64,000 nucleotides of DNA from Falsiroseomonas stagni DSM 19981 (GCF_900114315.1 NZ_FOSQ01000003.1:62001-126000); one strand, 5' to 3'; positions 33,861-43,019 are shown, numbered from the stretch's first letter. Notes: generated by a model not told the origin, from the sequence alone. Translations and numbers: made by a program.

Positions 33861-34730
33861 ATGACCATGACCCGGAGAAGCCTGATGACCGCCGTCGCGG
33901 CCGGCGCTGCCTTCCCTACCCTGGCCGCCACGCCCCTGTCCTGGCAGGTGCTGCAGGGCGCGCCGACCAGCTTCGGCAAGACCTCCGTCCTGCTGACGGG
34001 CCAGCGCGATGCGGTGCTGGTGGATGGGATGTTCACCCTGGCGGAAGGGCGGATGGCGGTGGAGGCGATCCGCGCTTCCGGCAAGCGCCTCACCACCGTC
34101 TTCGTCAGCCATGGCGACCCGGACTACTATTTCTCGCTGGAGGTGGTGCGGGCGGCCTTCCCGGCGGCGCGCTTCGTCGCCACCGCCAGCACCGTCGCCC
34201 ACATCAATGCAACGATGGCGAAGAAGCTGGAGGTCTGGGGCCCGCGGATGGGCGAGAACGCGCCGCGCAGCCCCTTCGTGCCGGAGGTACTGACGGGCAG
34301 CACGCTGGTGCTGGAGGATGAGGTGCTGGAGGTGGTGACGCCGGAGCCGGCGCTGCCGGATCGCGGCTACCTCTGGTCGCCCTCGCTCGGCGCGATGTTC
34401 GGCGGCGTGCTGGCCTTTGCCGGGCTGCATGCCTGGACGGCGGATACGGCGACGCCGGCGTCCCGCCTGGCCTGGCGGCGGGCGCTGGCGACGATCGAGG
34501 CGCGCAACCCGCGGATCGTGGTGGCGGGGCATGGGGTGGCGGGGGCGGCGACGGATGCGTCTTCCCTGCGGGCCACGCGGGACTATCTGGAGGCGTTCGA
34601 GGCCGAGTTCGCCGCGGCGGCGGATGGCGCGGCGCTGATCGCGGCGATGAAGCGGCGCTTCCCGGGGCTGGGGCTGGAGATCGCGCTGGAGATCGGGGCG
34701 AAGGTGGCGAAGGGGGAGATGAGCTGGTGA
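33861..34730 (+). CDS. exported MBL-fold hydrolase-like protein with altered HxHxDH motif
   Basis: A 289-residue protein. Residues 1-23 form a signal with twin-arginine style TRRSLMTAVAAGAAF. The metallo-beta-lactamase fold is recognisable from VLVDGMFTLAEG, LTTVFVSHGDPDYYFSLEVV and the C-terminal VVAGHGVAGA His. The canonical H-x-H-x-D-H reads H84-G-D86-P-D88-Y89, so two of the His ligands are Asp and Tyr. The metal site is therefore modified or lost. ATG 33861 has GGAG 7 bases before it. It probably answers to the divergent LysR regulator. The substrate is unknown. Confidence 0.82.
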   Translation: MTMTRRSLMTAVAAGAAFPTLAATPLSWQVLQGAPTSFGKTSVLLTGQRDAVLVDGMFTLAEGRMAVEAIRASGKRLTTVFVSHGDPDYYFSLEVVRAAFPAARFVATASTVAHINATMAKKLEVWGPRMGENAPRSPFVPEVLTGSTLVLEDEVLEVVTPEPALPDRGYLWSPSLGAMFGGVLAFAGLHAWTADTATPASRLAWRRALATIEARNPRIVVAGHGVAGAATDASSLRATRDYLEAFEAEFAAAADGAALIAAMKRRFPGLGLEIALEIGAKVAKGEMSW

Positions 34731-34816
34731 GGGCAGAGGGTTGCTGAAGCCGGGCCCGGCCCGCTTCGGCACCGGCCTTCGGCGGGCGGCGGGGCCACCC
34801 CTCCCCCGCCACAGCC

Positions 34817-36823
34817 TCACGCCGCGCGCAGCGTGCCCAGGAAGTCGCTGACCTCCTTCTCCAGCGCCCCGCCCTGGTCGGAGACATCCCCGGCCGCCTG
34901 GCGCACGCCGGCTGCCACGCCATCGGCCTCGACGGCGCACGCCTCCACGGCGGTGACGCCCTGGTTGGCCAGGCCCGTGCCTTCCGCCGCGCGCTGGATG
35001 TTGTCGGAGATGCTGCGGGTTGCGGCGCTCTGTTGTTCCACGGCGCCGGCGATGCTGGCGGCGATCTCGTCGATCCGCGCCGTGGTGCCGGCGATGGCCC
35101 GCACGGCTGCCACGACGCCGGCTGTCGCGCCGGTCATTTCGGTGATCTGGCGGCCGATATCCTCGGTGGCCGTGGCGGTCTGGGTGGCCAGGGCCTTAAC
35201 CTCCCCGGCCACGACGGCGAAGCCCTTGCCGGCGTCGCCGGCGCGCGCGGCCTCGATCGTCGCATTCAGGGCCAGAAGGTTGGTCTGCTTGGCGATGTCG
35301 CTGATGAGGGAGACGACGTTTCCGATGCGGCTGGCGTTCTCCGCCAGGGCGGTCACGGCCGCGTCGGTGCGCTGGACCTCGGCCACCGCTTCCGCCGTGG
35401 CGGCGGTGGAATGGCGGACCTGGCGGGCGATTTCTTGGATGGAGGCGGAGAGTTCCTCGGTGGCCGCGGCCACCGTGCTGACGGCGTCGGTGGCGGTGCT
35501 GGTCCCGCGCGCGGCGGCGCCTGTTTCCGCCCTGACCTTGCGGGATGCGTCGGCCATCGTGGTGGCGTGGCCGTCGAGGCGCCTGGTGGCGCTGGCGACG
35601 CTGGCGATGGTGGCACCGACGCTGGCCTCGAAGCGATCGGCCAGGCTGAGAAGGGTGGCACGGCGATCGGCCTCCGCCTGCTGCTTGGCCTCTTCGCGCT
35701 CCTGGCGAAGGCGCTCGGCCTCCATCATGCCCTGGCGGAAGACCTCGAGCGCGCTTGCCATCTCACCGATCTCGTCGCGGCGGCCGGTGCCGGGGATGGT
35801 GATGCCGGTGCTGCCGTTGGCGAGAAGGCCCATGGAACGCGTGATGTCCTTCACCGGTCGGCCGATGCCGCGGTTCATCAGCCAGGCGACGAGAATGGCG
35901 AGGATGAGGGCGCCAATCGCCATCATCAGCGTCCGCAGGTTGGCCTCGGCGATGGCGGCGTTGAAGCTGGTGCGGTCCAGCGCCAGGGCGTAGACGCCGA
36001 AGGCCGTGCCCGAGAAATCCCGCACCGGTGCCAGGGCCACCATGTAGTCCGTGCCGCCGAGTTGCAGCGGCTGCATCGTCGGCTGGCCACCCAGAACGGC
36101 GCGCAGCGTCGTCACATCGAAGGCGGGTGCCAGGGCGAAGGTGGAGGCGAAGGTCTCGAACCCCCCGTCCCGGGCGATGTAGAAGGCGATGGGGGCGCTG
36201 GTGCTGCGGGTGAAGGATTCGAAGAAGGGCGCGCCGAAGGACAGGCCGACTTCGACCGAGCCGAGATGCACACCCTGGCGGGCCACCGGCACGACCCCGC
36301 GGATGCCGAGGCCGTCCAGCCCGTTCTCCAGCCCGGCCAAGGGCGCCCGGGTGCGGTTCACCTCCACGACGGTGCGACGGAAGCCGGAGAGGTCGTCCCC
36401 GAAGCGATCCGGGCGATGGACGCGCAGGAAGGAGGTGGCGGGCGCGGTGTGGAACTGCAGCTGCGTCACGCCATGGTCGCGGCGCAGCGCGGCAAGGCCG
36501 GGTACGGTGATGCGGGCCAGCGCGTCGCGATCCCCGGCGGCGAAGGCGTCCTGGATGGCGGTGTTGCCGGCCATCATTTCCGCCATCGACCGCGCGCGCT
36601 GGGATTCGCTGGCGATGCGGTCACCCAGGAATTCCTGCAGGGCGTGCAACTCCCGGTCCGCCGCGTCGCGGACCAGGGCATCGCTGAGCTGGAGGTTGCT
36701 GAACGTCATGACCCCGATGGCGATGCCGGCGGTTCCGGTCAGCGCCAGCACCAGTCGCATGCCGATACGACCGAAGCGGAACCTGCCCTGACCGCCACCT
36801 TCGCGGAGGGTATTCGACGCCAT
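34817..36823 (-). CDS. methyl-accepting chemotaxis protein
   Basis: A 668-residue transmembrane receptor. The first helix is near residues 22-41 ([20 protein letters not shown]). A periplasmic sensor of about 250 residues of the double-dCache-like size follows, and a second helix ([18 protein letters not shown]) leads into HAMP ([14 protein letters not shown]). The cytoplasmic signalling tip carries [20 protein letters not shown] and [14 protein letters not shown], the most conserved part of the family. There is no CheR pentapeptide at the C-terminus (DFLGTLRAA), so adaptation may depend on other receptors. Start ATG 36823 has AAGGA upstream. No other che genes are in the window. Confidence 0.93.
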   Translation of the reverse strand: MASNTLREGGGQGRFRFGRIGMRLVLALTGTAGIAIGVMTFSNLQLSDALVRDAADRELHALQEFLGDRIASESQRARSMAEMMAGNTAIQDAFAAGDRDALARITVPGLAALRRDHGVTQLQFHTAPATSFLRVHRPDRFGDDLSGFRRTVVEVNRTRAPLAGLENGLDGLGIRGVVPVARQGVHLGSVEVGLSFGAPFFESFTRSTSAPIAFYIARDGGFETFASTFALAPAFDVTTLRAVLGGQPTMQPLQLGGTDYMVALAPVRDFSGTAFGVYALALDRTSFNAAIAEANLRTLMMAIGALILAILVAWLMNRGIGRPVKDITRSMGLLANGSTGITIPGTGRRDEIGEMASALEVFRQGMMEAERLRQEREEAKQQAEADRRATLLSLADRFEASVGATIASVASATRRLDGHATTMADASRKVRAETGAAARGTSTATDAVSTVAAATEELSASIQEIARQVRHSTAATAEAVAEVQRTDAAVTALAENASRIGNVVSLISDIAKQTNLLALNATIEAARAGDAGKGFAVVAGEVKALATQTATATEDIGRQITEMTGATAGVVAAVRAIAGTTARIDEIAASIAGAVEQQSAATRSISDNIQRAAEGTGLANQGVTAVEACAVEADGVAAGVRQAAGDVSDQGGALEKEVSDFLGTLRAA

Positions 36824-36924
36824 GGGAGTAATCCTTGCCGAGCCTGGCAAGGTGTACGGGGTGCCGGGATAAGGCGGGGTTAAAGCCCCCCGGAAGGGCG
36901 CCTTCCGGCGCCCTTCTCAGGGCC

Positions 36925-38052
36925 TCACACCCGCATCGGCATCAGCACATAGAGCGCTTCCGGCTTGGCGCTGTCCGTCACGATCGTCGGCGCGGAGCCG
37001 TCGGAGAAGCGGAACTCCACCGTATCCGCGATCTGGTCGGTGATGTCGTTGAGGTAGCGGGCCTGGAAGCCGATCTCGATCGGCGCGTGCTCGTAGCTCA
37101 CCACATCGCCATCCAGCTCCTCCTGCGCCTGGCCGAGTTCGGCGCTGGCGGCGGAGAGCAGAAGGTGGTTGCGATCGACGCTGAGCTTCACAGGGCGCGA
37201 GCGTTCGCTGCTGATGCCGGCGACGCGGCCCACGGCCTCCGCGAAGGCCTTCTTCGTCACCTTCAGGATCTTGTCGTTGCCGCGCGGGATCACGCGTTCG
37301 TATTCCGGGAAGGTGCCGTCGATCAGCTTGGAGGTCAGCTGCACGGGGCCGAGGGTGAAGCGGATCTTGGTATCGGACAGCGCAATGGCGATCTCGTCCT
37401 GCACTTCCTCGGCCAGCTTGCGCAATTCGTTGACCGTCTTGCGGGGGATGATGACGCCCGGCATCTCCGACGCGCCATCGGGCAGGGGCTCCTCGACACG
37501 GGCCAGGCGGTGGCCATCGGTCGCGACCGCGCGCAGGACCTTCGCGCCGCCGGCTTCCGTCGCGTGGAAGTAGATGCCGTTGAGGTAGTAGCGCGTCTCC
37601 TCCGTGCTGATCGCGAAGCGGGTGCGGTCGATCAGTTCGCGGAGCTGCCCGGCGGGAAGGGCGAAGCGGTGGGGCAGCTTGCCCTCGGTCATCGAGGGGA
37701 AATCCTCGACCGGCAGGACGGCGAGCTTGGCGTCGAAGCGGCCGGCGCGGAGCGTCAGCTGGCTGTCGCCGCCGGGGTGGTCGAGTTCGATCTTCGCGGC
37801 CTCGGGCAGCTTGCGGACCAGCTCGAACAGGGTGGCGGCGGGGGCCGTGGTGCGGCCGGTGCGGGTGACGGTGACGCCCGGCACCTCCTCCACCACCGCG
37901 ATCTCCATGTCCGTCGCCGTCAGGCGCAGGCCGCCATCGCGGGCTTCCAGCAGGACATTCGCCAGGATGGGGATGGTGTTGCGCCGCTCCACCACGCTCT
38001 GCACATGCGCGAGCGCCTTGAGCAGCACTGCCCTGTCCACCGTGAACTTCAT
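36925..38052 (-). CDS. dnaN: DNA polymerase III beta sliding clamp
   Basis: A 375-residue protein that forms the dimeric ring tethering polymerase III to DNA. The N-terminus MKFTVDRAVLLKALAHVQSV, VVERRNTIPILANVLLEA, the middle VATDGHRLARVEEPLP and the final EALYVLMPMRV are all classic clamp signatures. ATG 38052 gives the standard MKFTV start; longer frames run into a palindromic repeat. dnaA and recF are not beside it, which is common in alphaproteobacteria, where these genes are dispersed near the origin. Confidence 0.97.
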   Translation of the reverse strand: MKFTVDRAVLLKALAHVQSVVERRNTIPILANVLLEARDGGLRLTATDMEIAVVEEVPGVTVTRTGRTTAPAATLFELVRKLPEAAKIELDHPGGDSQLTLRAGRFDAKLAVLPVEDFPSMTEGKLPHRFALPAGQLRELIDRTRFAISTEETRYYLNGIYFHATEAGGAKVLRAVATDGHRLARVEEPLPDGASEMPGVIIPRKTVNELRKLAEEVQDEIAIALSDTKIRFTLGPVQLTSKLIDGTFPEYERVIPRGNDKILKVTKKAFAEAVGRVAGISSERSRPVKLSVDRNHLLLSAASAELGQAQEELDGDVVSYEHAPIEIGFQARYLNDITDQIADTVEFRFSDGSAPTIVTDSAKPEALYVLMPMRV

Positions 38053-38080
38053 GGCACCCGATATCCCGACATTCTGAAGC

Positions 38081-38112
38081 GGCCCCGGGGCGGAGCCGCC
38101 CCCGGACCCCAT
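38081..38112. repeat. GGGGTCCGGGGG-type palindromic repeat, copy 3 (minus orientation)
   Basis: On the minus strand it reads GGGGTCCGGGGGCGGCTCCG, like copies 1 and 2. The arms CCGGGGCGG and CCGCCCCCGG pair with one bulged C. It sits in the leader of dnaN, between dnaN and the end of the agmatinase gene. Confidence 0.55.
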
Positions 38113-38186
38113 GGCCCCCGACAACGGACCCTACATAACAGGCCGGAATCGCTTGTTGAAGGCGGGGTTTTCCCCTGATTCCGGCA

Positions 38187-39251
38187 CTACCCCCGGAACG
38201 ACGGCGCGCGGGCGAGCAGGCAGGTCAATTGAAACATGACCTGGGCGCCGATCTGGGCGGTGGCGGTCGATCCGTCATACTGGGGCGCGACCTCCACCAC
38301 ATCGCCCCCCACGATATCCAGCCCGGCCAGGCCGCGGAGCAGTTCCAGCACCTGGAGGGGGGCGAGGCCGCCCACTTCCGGCGTGCCGGTGCCCGGCGCG
38401 AAGCCGGGATCGACGGCGTCGATGTCGAAGGAGACGTAGATGGGGCCGGTCGCCACCTGGCGCGCGCGGGCGATGACGGCGGGGATGCCCATCGCCGCCA
38501 CCTCATGCATCGGGATCAGCGTCATCCCGCTGGCGGTGGAGAATTCCCAGAGATAGCCGGCGCCGCCGCGGATGCCGATCTGGATCGTGCGGTCGGGGTC
38601 CAGCACGCCTTCCAGCACGGCCTGGCGGAAGGGGCCGCCATGGTGGAAGCGGGTGCCCTCATACTCGCCGCCGGTGTCGGCATGGGCGTCGATATGGACC
38701 ATGCCCAAAGGGCGGTCGCGGCCCAGCGCCTTCAGGATGGGAAGGCTGATGGAATGGTCGCCCCCGGCCGAGACCAGGCGGATGCCGGCGGCGTGGAGTT
38801 GCGCCACATGCGCCTCGATGTCGGCGTGGCAGGTTTCCAGGGAGAAGCGGGACGCCATGGGGACATCGCCGATATCGGCGACGCGCGCTTCCGTCATCGG
38901 CGCCATGTGCAGCGCGGGTTCATAGGGGCCGATGCGTTCCACCGCCCGGATGGCCCGCGGGCCGAGGCGCGATCCCGCGCGGTTGGTGACGCCGAGGTCC
39001 ATCGGCACGCCGAGCAGCCCGATCTCCGGCGGGTTCGCGAGGGGATCGGCTTCGAGGCGCGCGCCGCAAAAAGTGGCAATGCCGGCGAAGGGCCAGCTGC
39101 GGCGGTCGCCCTGGAACTGGCTGTCGATGATGCGGCGGAAGAGGGGGTCCTCCGTCTCGCCCTGGCCGGAGGCCCCTTCGGCGAAGCGAGCCTTCAGCCT
39201 TGCCAGCCTGTCCTGATCCATGCGCGTCACCCCGTGCGAAGCGGCCATCAT
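38187..39251 (-). CDS. agmatinase/guanidinobutyrase family ureohydrolase
   Basis: A 354-residue binuclear manganese-type enzyme that hydrolyses a guanidino group to urea. Metal ligands are in SAGGDHSISLP, MVHIDAHADTGGEY and SFDIDAVDPGFAPGTGTPE. It has a long N-terminal extension with FRRIIDSQF and WPFAGIATF, shared by agmatinase/guanidinobutyrase-type proteins of proteobacteria. The substrate (agmatine, 4-guanidinobutyrate or guanidine) is not determined. The neighbouring PuuD gene on the same strand favours putrescine/GABA metabolism. Start may be ATG 39251 or ATG 39221; a strong hairpin ends 12 bases before the first, which would crowd its ribosome site. Confidence 0.88.
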   Translation of the reverse strand: MMAASHGVTRMDQDRLARLKARFAEGASGQGETEDPLFRRIIDSQFQGDRRSWPFAGIATFCGARLEADPLANPPEIGLLGVPMDLGVTNRAGSRLGPRAIRAVERIGPYEPALHMAPMTEARVADIGDVPMASRFSLETCHADIEAHVAQLHAAGIRLVSAGGDHSISLPILKALGRDRPLGMVHIDAHADTGGEYEGTRFHHGGPFRQAVLEGVLDPDRTIQIGIRGGAGYLWEFSTASGMTLIPMHEVAAMGIPAVIARARQVATGPIYVSFDIDAVDPGFAPGTGTPEVGGLAPLQVLELLRGLAGLDIVGGDVVEVAPQYDGSTATAQIGAQVMFQLTCLLARAPSFRG

Positions 39252-39495
39252 GCGCGCGGGAAAGCGCCCGGTCAGGGGGGTGACCGGGCGCCACGCTCAC
39301 GTTCCGATCGGAATGGTCGGGCGAGCCGGCAGGGGAACCGGACTTCGTCCACCGGCAAGGTCGAGGCCGGCAGGGAAAGGTTAGCCCGGGCGCCAGCCGC
39401 CTTGCAAAAGGCGATTGCATGTCCGACCGGAAAAATCGGGCAAGCCGAAGGTGGGTCGCGCGGACGTGAACCGGCCGCTCCGCGGCGGGCCGCGA
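39252..39495 (-). other. structured leader between puuD and the agmatinase gene
   Basis: An 11-bp perfect stem (GCGCCCGGTCA with TGACCGGGCGC, 6-base loop) at 39264-39291 is followed by TTT on the minus strand. A 12-base perfect palindrome TTCCGATCGGAA lies at 39302-39313. GCCGGCAGGG occurs twice (about 39331 and 39373). No gene was found. It may combine a puuD terminator with an operator or RNA leader for the agmatinase. Confidence 0.45.
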
Positions 39496-40305
39496 TCAGG
39501 CTGCTGCGCGCTGCGCGACCTGGCTTGCCGGGCGGCGTCCGGCGGCCCAGTCGCCGCAGGCGGCGCCGAAAGCCTCGAAGATCGTGCGGCTCAGCGCATC
39601 ATGCTCCCAGTCATATTCCGGGTGCCATTGCACGCCCATGGCGAAGCCCGGGGCATCGGCGACGCGCACGGCCTCCACCGTGCCATCCGGCGCCCAGGCT
39701 TCCGCCACCAGGCGGGGGGCGAGGCGGCAGATGCCCTGGTTGTGCAGCGAATTGACGGGCACCGCTTCCGGCCGGAAGCGCTGGCCCGAAGCCGTCCAGA
39801 TCTTCCCGAGCTGGCTGTCGGCGGACAGGCGCACGGCGTGCGCCTTGCCGGTGCGGACTTTCGGCAGTTTCTGGTCCGACGGCGTCGAATGGTCGAGGCG
39901 GCCGGGCAGGTCCTGGATCCGCTGGTCGAGCGACCCGCCCAGCGCCACGTTCAGCTCCTGGAAGCCGCGGCAGATCGCCAGCACGGGCAGGCCGGCCGCG
40001 ATGGCGGCGCGGATCAGCGGCAGGGTGGTGCTGTCCCGCTGCGGGTCCTCCGGCGTGCCTTCGGCATGGGCGGGGCCCTGGTAGTGGTCGGGATGCACAT
40101 TGGACCGGCTTCCCGTCAGCATCAGCCCATCGAGGCGGGGCAGGATGTCCGGTACCAGCGCCTCCCCCGCCGCGGGCAGCAGGACGGGGACGCCGCCGAT
40201 CGGGCCGAGCGTGACCCGGATGTAGCTGTCGGACGCCGCATGGTTGGGCGTGGCGAAGATGCCGAACGCCTTCACGCAGCAGGAAATGCCAATCATCGCG
40301 CGCAT
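39496..40305 (-). CDS. puuD: gamma-glutamyl-gamma-aminobutyrate hydrolase (PuuD-like)
   Basis: A 269-residue class I glutamine-amidotransferase-fold hydrolase. The nucleophile Cys is in VLAICRGFQELNVALGG, and the His/Glu pair is in MGVQWHPEYDWEHD. The N-terminal GISCCVKAFGIF and LMLTGSRSNVHPDHYQG match the PuuD group, which cleaves gamma-Glu-GABA in putrescine catabolism. It is on the same strand as the agmatinase 244 bases downstream, so a polyamine role is likely, though other gamma-glutamyl amides are possible. Confidence 0.86.
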   Translation of the reverse strand: MRAMIGISCCVKAFGIFATPNHAASDSYIRVTLGPIGGVPVLLPAAGEALVPDILPRLDGLMLTGSRSNVHPDHYQGPAHAEGTPEDPQRDSTTLPLIRAAIAAGLPVLAICRGFQELNVALGGSLDQRIQDLPGRLDHSTPSDQKLPKVRTGKAHAVRLSADSQLGKIWTASGQRFRPEAVPVNSLHNQGICRLAPRLVAEAWAPDGTVEAVRVADAPGFAMGVQWHPEYDWEHDALSRTIFEAFGAACGDWAAGRRPASQVAQRAAA

Positions 40306-40502
40306 GCGGCGAATGTCCTGCCTGGGTATGGCAGGATCAAGACAGGTTTTCGGTTAATCGCGCGCTGACTGCGCATGGCTGGGCCTTGTTGCCGCTTTGC
40401 CGCGCAGGGAATGCCCGCGCGGGGCGCCACAGGGGCACGCAATCCGGTTGCGTCGGGCGCGGGGGGCCGCAGAATGGCATCCTCATTCCAGGAGATCGGG
40501 GC

Positions 40503-41477
40503 ATGGTCGGACGTCGGGGACTCATCGCGGGCGCGGCTGGGTTGGGGATGGCGGGGCTGGCGCGGGGCGCGGCGGCGCAGGCCGCCTGGCCGGACCGGCC
40601 GCTGCGCTGGATCGTCGGCTACCCGCCGGGCGGGGCCTCCGACGCCTTCGCGCGGCTGATCGCGGCGCAGATGGGCCCGCGGCTCGGCCAGAATGTGGTG
40701 GTGGAGAACCGGCCCGGCGGCGGTGCGGTGCTGGCCAGCGAGATCGTCGCCCGCGCACCCGCCGATGGCTACACCTGGATGCATGTCGATAACGGCATCC
40801 TGACCTACAACCCCGCCCTCTATGCCCGCCTGCCCTACGACCCGGACCGGGATTTCACCGGCGTGGGCTTCATCGGGCGGTTTCCGCTGTTCATCGTGGT
40901 GCGGCCGAACGACCCGGTGCGGGATTTCGCCGGGCTGCTGGCGGCATCCCGCACGCGGGCGCCGACCTACGGGACGCCGGCCGTGGCGTCGCCGCACCAT
41001 TTGGCGATGGAACTTGTGAAGCGGCGCACCGGGCTGGCGGCGGAGCATGTGCCCTATCGCGGCGGCCCCGCCGCCATGCAGGATCTGCTGGCGGGCAATG
41101 TGGACGTGGTGGTGATCGACACCGCCACCGGCACGCCCTTCATCCGCGATGGCCGCGTCCGCGCGCTCTGCGTGATGAGCGAGGCGCGCAGCGCGCTGTT
41201 CCCGGATGTGCCGACGCTGCGCGACCTGGGCCATGACGCGGTCGCCTATGGCTGGCAGGGGATGAGCGTGCCCACCGGCACGCCCACCCCCGTGATCGCC
41301 CGCCTGGCGGAGGAGATGATCCGGGCCATGACGTCGCCCGAGCTGGCGCGGCGGCTGGCCGACCTCGGCATCGAATACCAGCCCTGGACGCCGGCGCAGT
41401 TCAACGCCTTCGTGGCGCAGGAGAACGCGATCTGGCGGCCGCTGATCCGCGACCTCGGCATCCGCCTGGATAGCTGA
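40503..41477 (+). CDS. Bug-family tricarboxylate transporter receptor
   Basis: A 324-residue periplasmic receptor. The signal peptide ends near GAAAQAAW (about residue 25), with RRGLIAGAAGLGMAG inside a twin-arginine-like leader. Bug signatures are WIVGYPPGGASDAFARL, NVVVENRPGGGAVLASEIV, a DLLAGNVDVVVIDTATG segment and DVPTLRDLGHD. No TctAB genes adjoin it. It lies divergent from puuD and before a methyltransferase; AGGAG precedes ATG 40503. The ligand is unknown. Confidence 0.9.
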   Translation: MVGRRGLIAGAAGLGMAGLARGAAAQAAWPDRPLRWIVGYPPGGASDAFARLIAAQMGPRLGQNVVVENRPGGGAVLASEIVARAPADGYTWMHVDNGILTYNPALYARLPYDPDRDFTGVGFIGRFPLFIVVRPNDPVRDFAGLLAASRTRAPTYGTPAVASPHHLAMELVKRRTGLAAEHVPYRGGPAAMQDLLAGNVDVVVIDTATGTPFIRDGRVRALCVMSEARSALFPDVPTLRDLGHDAVAYGWQGMSVPTGTPTPVIARLAEEMIRAMTSPELARRLADLGIEYQPWTPAQFNAFVAQENAIWRPLIRDLGIRLDS

Positions 41478-41527
41478 AGCCAGCAGCCCGTTGCCCCCGG
41501 CGGGTTTCGGGGGCAGAGGAAGCGGCT

Positions 41528-42583
41528 ATGGACAGACAGGGCATGGCGGGGCCGCTCCGCCGGGTGATGGCGCTCCTCGCGCGCGGGCGGCAGGGGGTGC
41601 GGCAGGGCGTGGCGGACATCGCCAGCCGCGCGACCGCGCCGTCGGTGGAGGCGCGGCACGCGGCCTGGAACACCAAGGTGCTGGGCTCCGCCTATGCGCG
41701 GCAGCTCTATGCCAGCGGGGTCGCCGGGCCGGGGGTGCAGCTGCAATCCTTCCCGGTGCAGGTGCGCCTTACCTCCGGCCTCTGCCGGCAGGCGGATATC
41801 GAGCAGCCCTGGCTGCACTACTGGTGCTCCCGCCTCGGCATGCTGCCGATCTATCACCGCAAGGTGTGGGAGGATTGCTTCGTCGCCCAGGCGCTGTGGG
41901 AGGCGGGGATGCTCAACAACCGCCGCCGCGCCCTGGGCTTCGCGGTGGGGCGGGAGATGCTGCCCGCCTTCTTCGCCGCCCATGGGGTGGAGGTGCTGGC
42001 CACCGACCTCGGCCAGCAGGAGCAGACGGCGAAGGGCTGGCAGCAGACCGGGCAGCATGCGAGCGAGCTGGAGCACCTGTTCTGGCCGACGCTGGTGGAG
42101 CGCGAGGTCTTCGACCAGCGCGTGACCTTCCAGCCCGCCGACATGCGGCGCATCCCCGATGCGCTGGCCGATGGCAGCCGGGATTTCGTCTGGTCCGTCT
42201 GTTCCTTCGAACATCTGGGCAGCATCCAGGCGGGGCTCGATTTCGTGGTGCGCGCCATGGATTGCCTGCGGCCCGGCGGCATCGCGGTGCATACCACCGA
42301 GTTCAACATGGCGGCCGAAGGCCCGACGCTGGATGGCGGCAGCACCGTGCTGTTCCAGCGCCGCCATATCGAGGCGCTGGGCGAGCGCCTGGCCGAGGCG
42401 GGGCATGAGCTGCTGCCGGTGGATTTCCACCCCGGCCGGGGCGTGCTGGACCAGTTCGTGGACCTGCCGCCCTTCTCGGAGGAGGGCGGCGCGCTGCCCG
42501 TGGCGGATACGCCGCATCTCCGCCTGGCGATGGGGGAGCATGTCGCGACCTCGATCGGGCTGATCATCCGCAAGGCGCGGTAG
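41528..42583 (+). CDS. SAM-dependent methyltransferase-like protein
   Basis: A 351-residue protein. The middle part has a class I Rossmann pattern: GREMLPAFFAAHGVEVLATDL (about residues 140-160, with a degenerate glycine motif I), an acidic strand end before GQQEQTAKGWQQTGQ, and RDFVWSVCSFEHLGSIQAGL then AMDCLRPGGIAVHTTEF (motifs IV and V of methyltransferase type 11). The N-terminal 100 residues are specific to this group. The acceptor is unknown; surface polysaccharide modification is a guess from similar proteins near glycosyltransferases. ATG 41528 has GAGGAAG at good spacing. Confidence 0.72.
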   Translation: MDRQGMAGPLRRVMALLARGRQGVRQGVADIASRATAPSVEARHAAWNTKVLGSAYARQLYASGVAGPGVQLQSFPVQVRLTSGLCRQADIEQPWLHYWCSRLGMLPIYHRKVWEDCFVAQALWEAGMLNNRRRALGFAVGREMLPAFFAAHGVEVLATDLGQQEQTAKGWQQTGQHASELEHLFWPTLVEREVFDQRVTFQPADMRRIPDALADGSRDFVWSVCSFEHLGSIQAGLDFVVRAMDCLRPGGIAVHTTEFNMAAEGPTLDGGSTVLFQRRHIEALGERLAEAGHELLPVDFHPGRGVLDQFVDLPPFSEEGGALPVADTPHLRLAMGEHVATSIGLIIRKAR

Positions 42584-42600
42584 GGCGCGCGGGAATACTG

Positions 42601-42626
42601 CGGATTTAGCCGATTTAGCCGTTTTT
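42601..42626 (+). repeat. TTTAGC intergenic module, copy B
   Basis: CGGATTTAGCCG, ATTTAGC and CGTTTTT run without spacers, in the same order as copy A at 3623-3659. It lies 18 bases after the methyltransferase stop. Confidence 0.55.
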
Positions 42627-42753
42627 GGCCCGTTCAGCACCGTCCTCGCGGGGCCTCCGCCGCCCGGGGACTTCCGGATGCGCAGGGCTTCCCCGCCCGC
42701 CATGCGGCGCCTGCTTGGAGCGAGGGCGGACATGGATCGGGCGGCGATCGCCG

Positions 42754-42768
42754 GAACATAGACCGAAC
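42754..42768. promoter_or_regulatory. candidate LexA (SOS) box B
   Basis: GAAC-ATAGACC-GAAC fits the alphaproteobacterial LexA consensus and shares GAACATAG-N3-GAACA with box A at 3711. The nearest plus-strand frame is the 38-codon ORF at 42903, 134 bases downstream. Confidence 0.45.
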
Positions 42769-42902
42769 ACGCCCGGGTTCGCCAGCGGAAACACCCGCGC
42801 CGCTAACACGCGATTCATCCGCGCCGGCCATGATGCGCCCCAGGCGGCCCCGATGCCGCCCCGCCAGGAGGGCGCACCCGATATCCAGCGGGGAGCCCCG
42901 CC

Positions 42903-43019
42903 ATGCCCAGCGCCTTCCTCCTTCCCTTCCGTGCCCGCACCCCGGTGCGCGACTTCCTGCGCAACCTGAAGCGCTGGCTGACCTACAAGCCGCACCGCGC
43001 CTATATGCGCGGGCGCTGA
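42903..43019 (+). CDS. hypothetical 38-residue basic protein
   Basis: A short ORF with a plausible ribosome site (GGGGAG about 9 bases before the ATG). The product begins MPSAFLLPFRARTPVRDF and is rich in Arg and Lys, with no membrane helix and no recognised domain. It is longer than most random frames in this intergenic region and ends just before the GMC oxidoreductase. A LexA-type box lies upstream, but the 134-base gap weakens the link. It may be a real small protein or chance. Confidence 0.4.
   Translation: MPSAFLLPFRARTPVRDFLRNLKRWLTYKPHRAYMRGR

Larger units (their letters stand above)
42584..42902. other. 319-base intergenic region with TTTAGC module and LexA-type box
   Basis: No confident gene. 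It starts with the second copy of the TTTAGC module, then GC-rich sequence, then the LexA-type box at 42754-42768, and leads to a possible 38-residue ORF. Its composition and layout parallel the region 3507-3890. Confidence 0.6.

Noticed and set aside
39264-39291. A known guanidine riboswitch before the agmatinase gene
   Set aside because: The conserved ykkC-type sequence blocks were not found; only an unnamed hairpin is supported.
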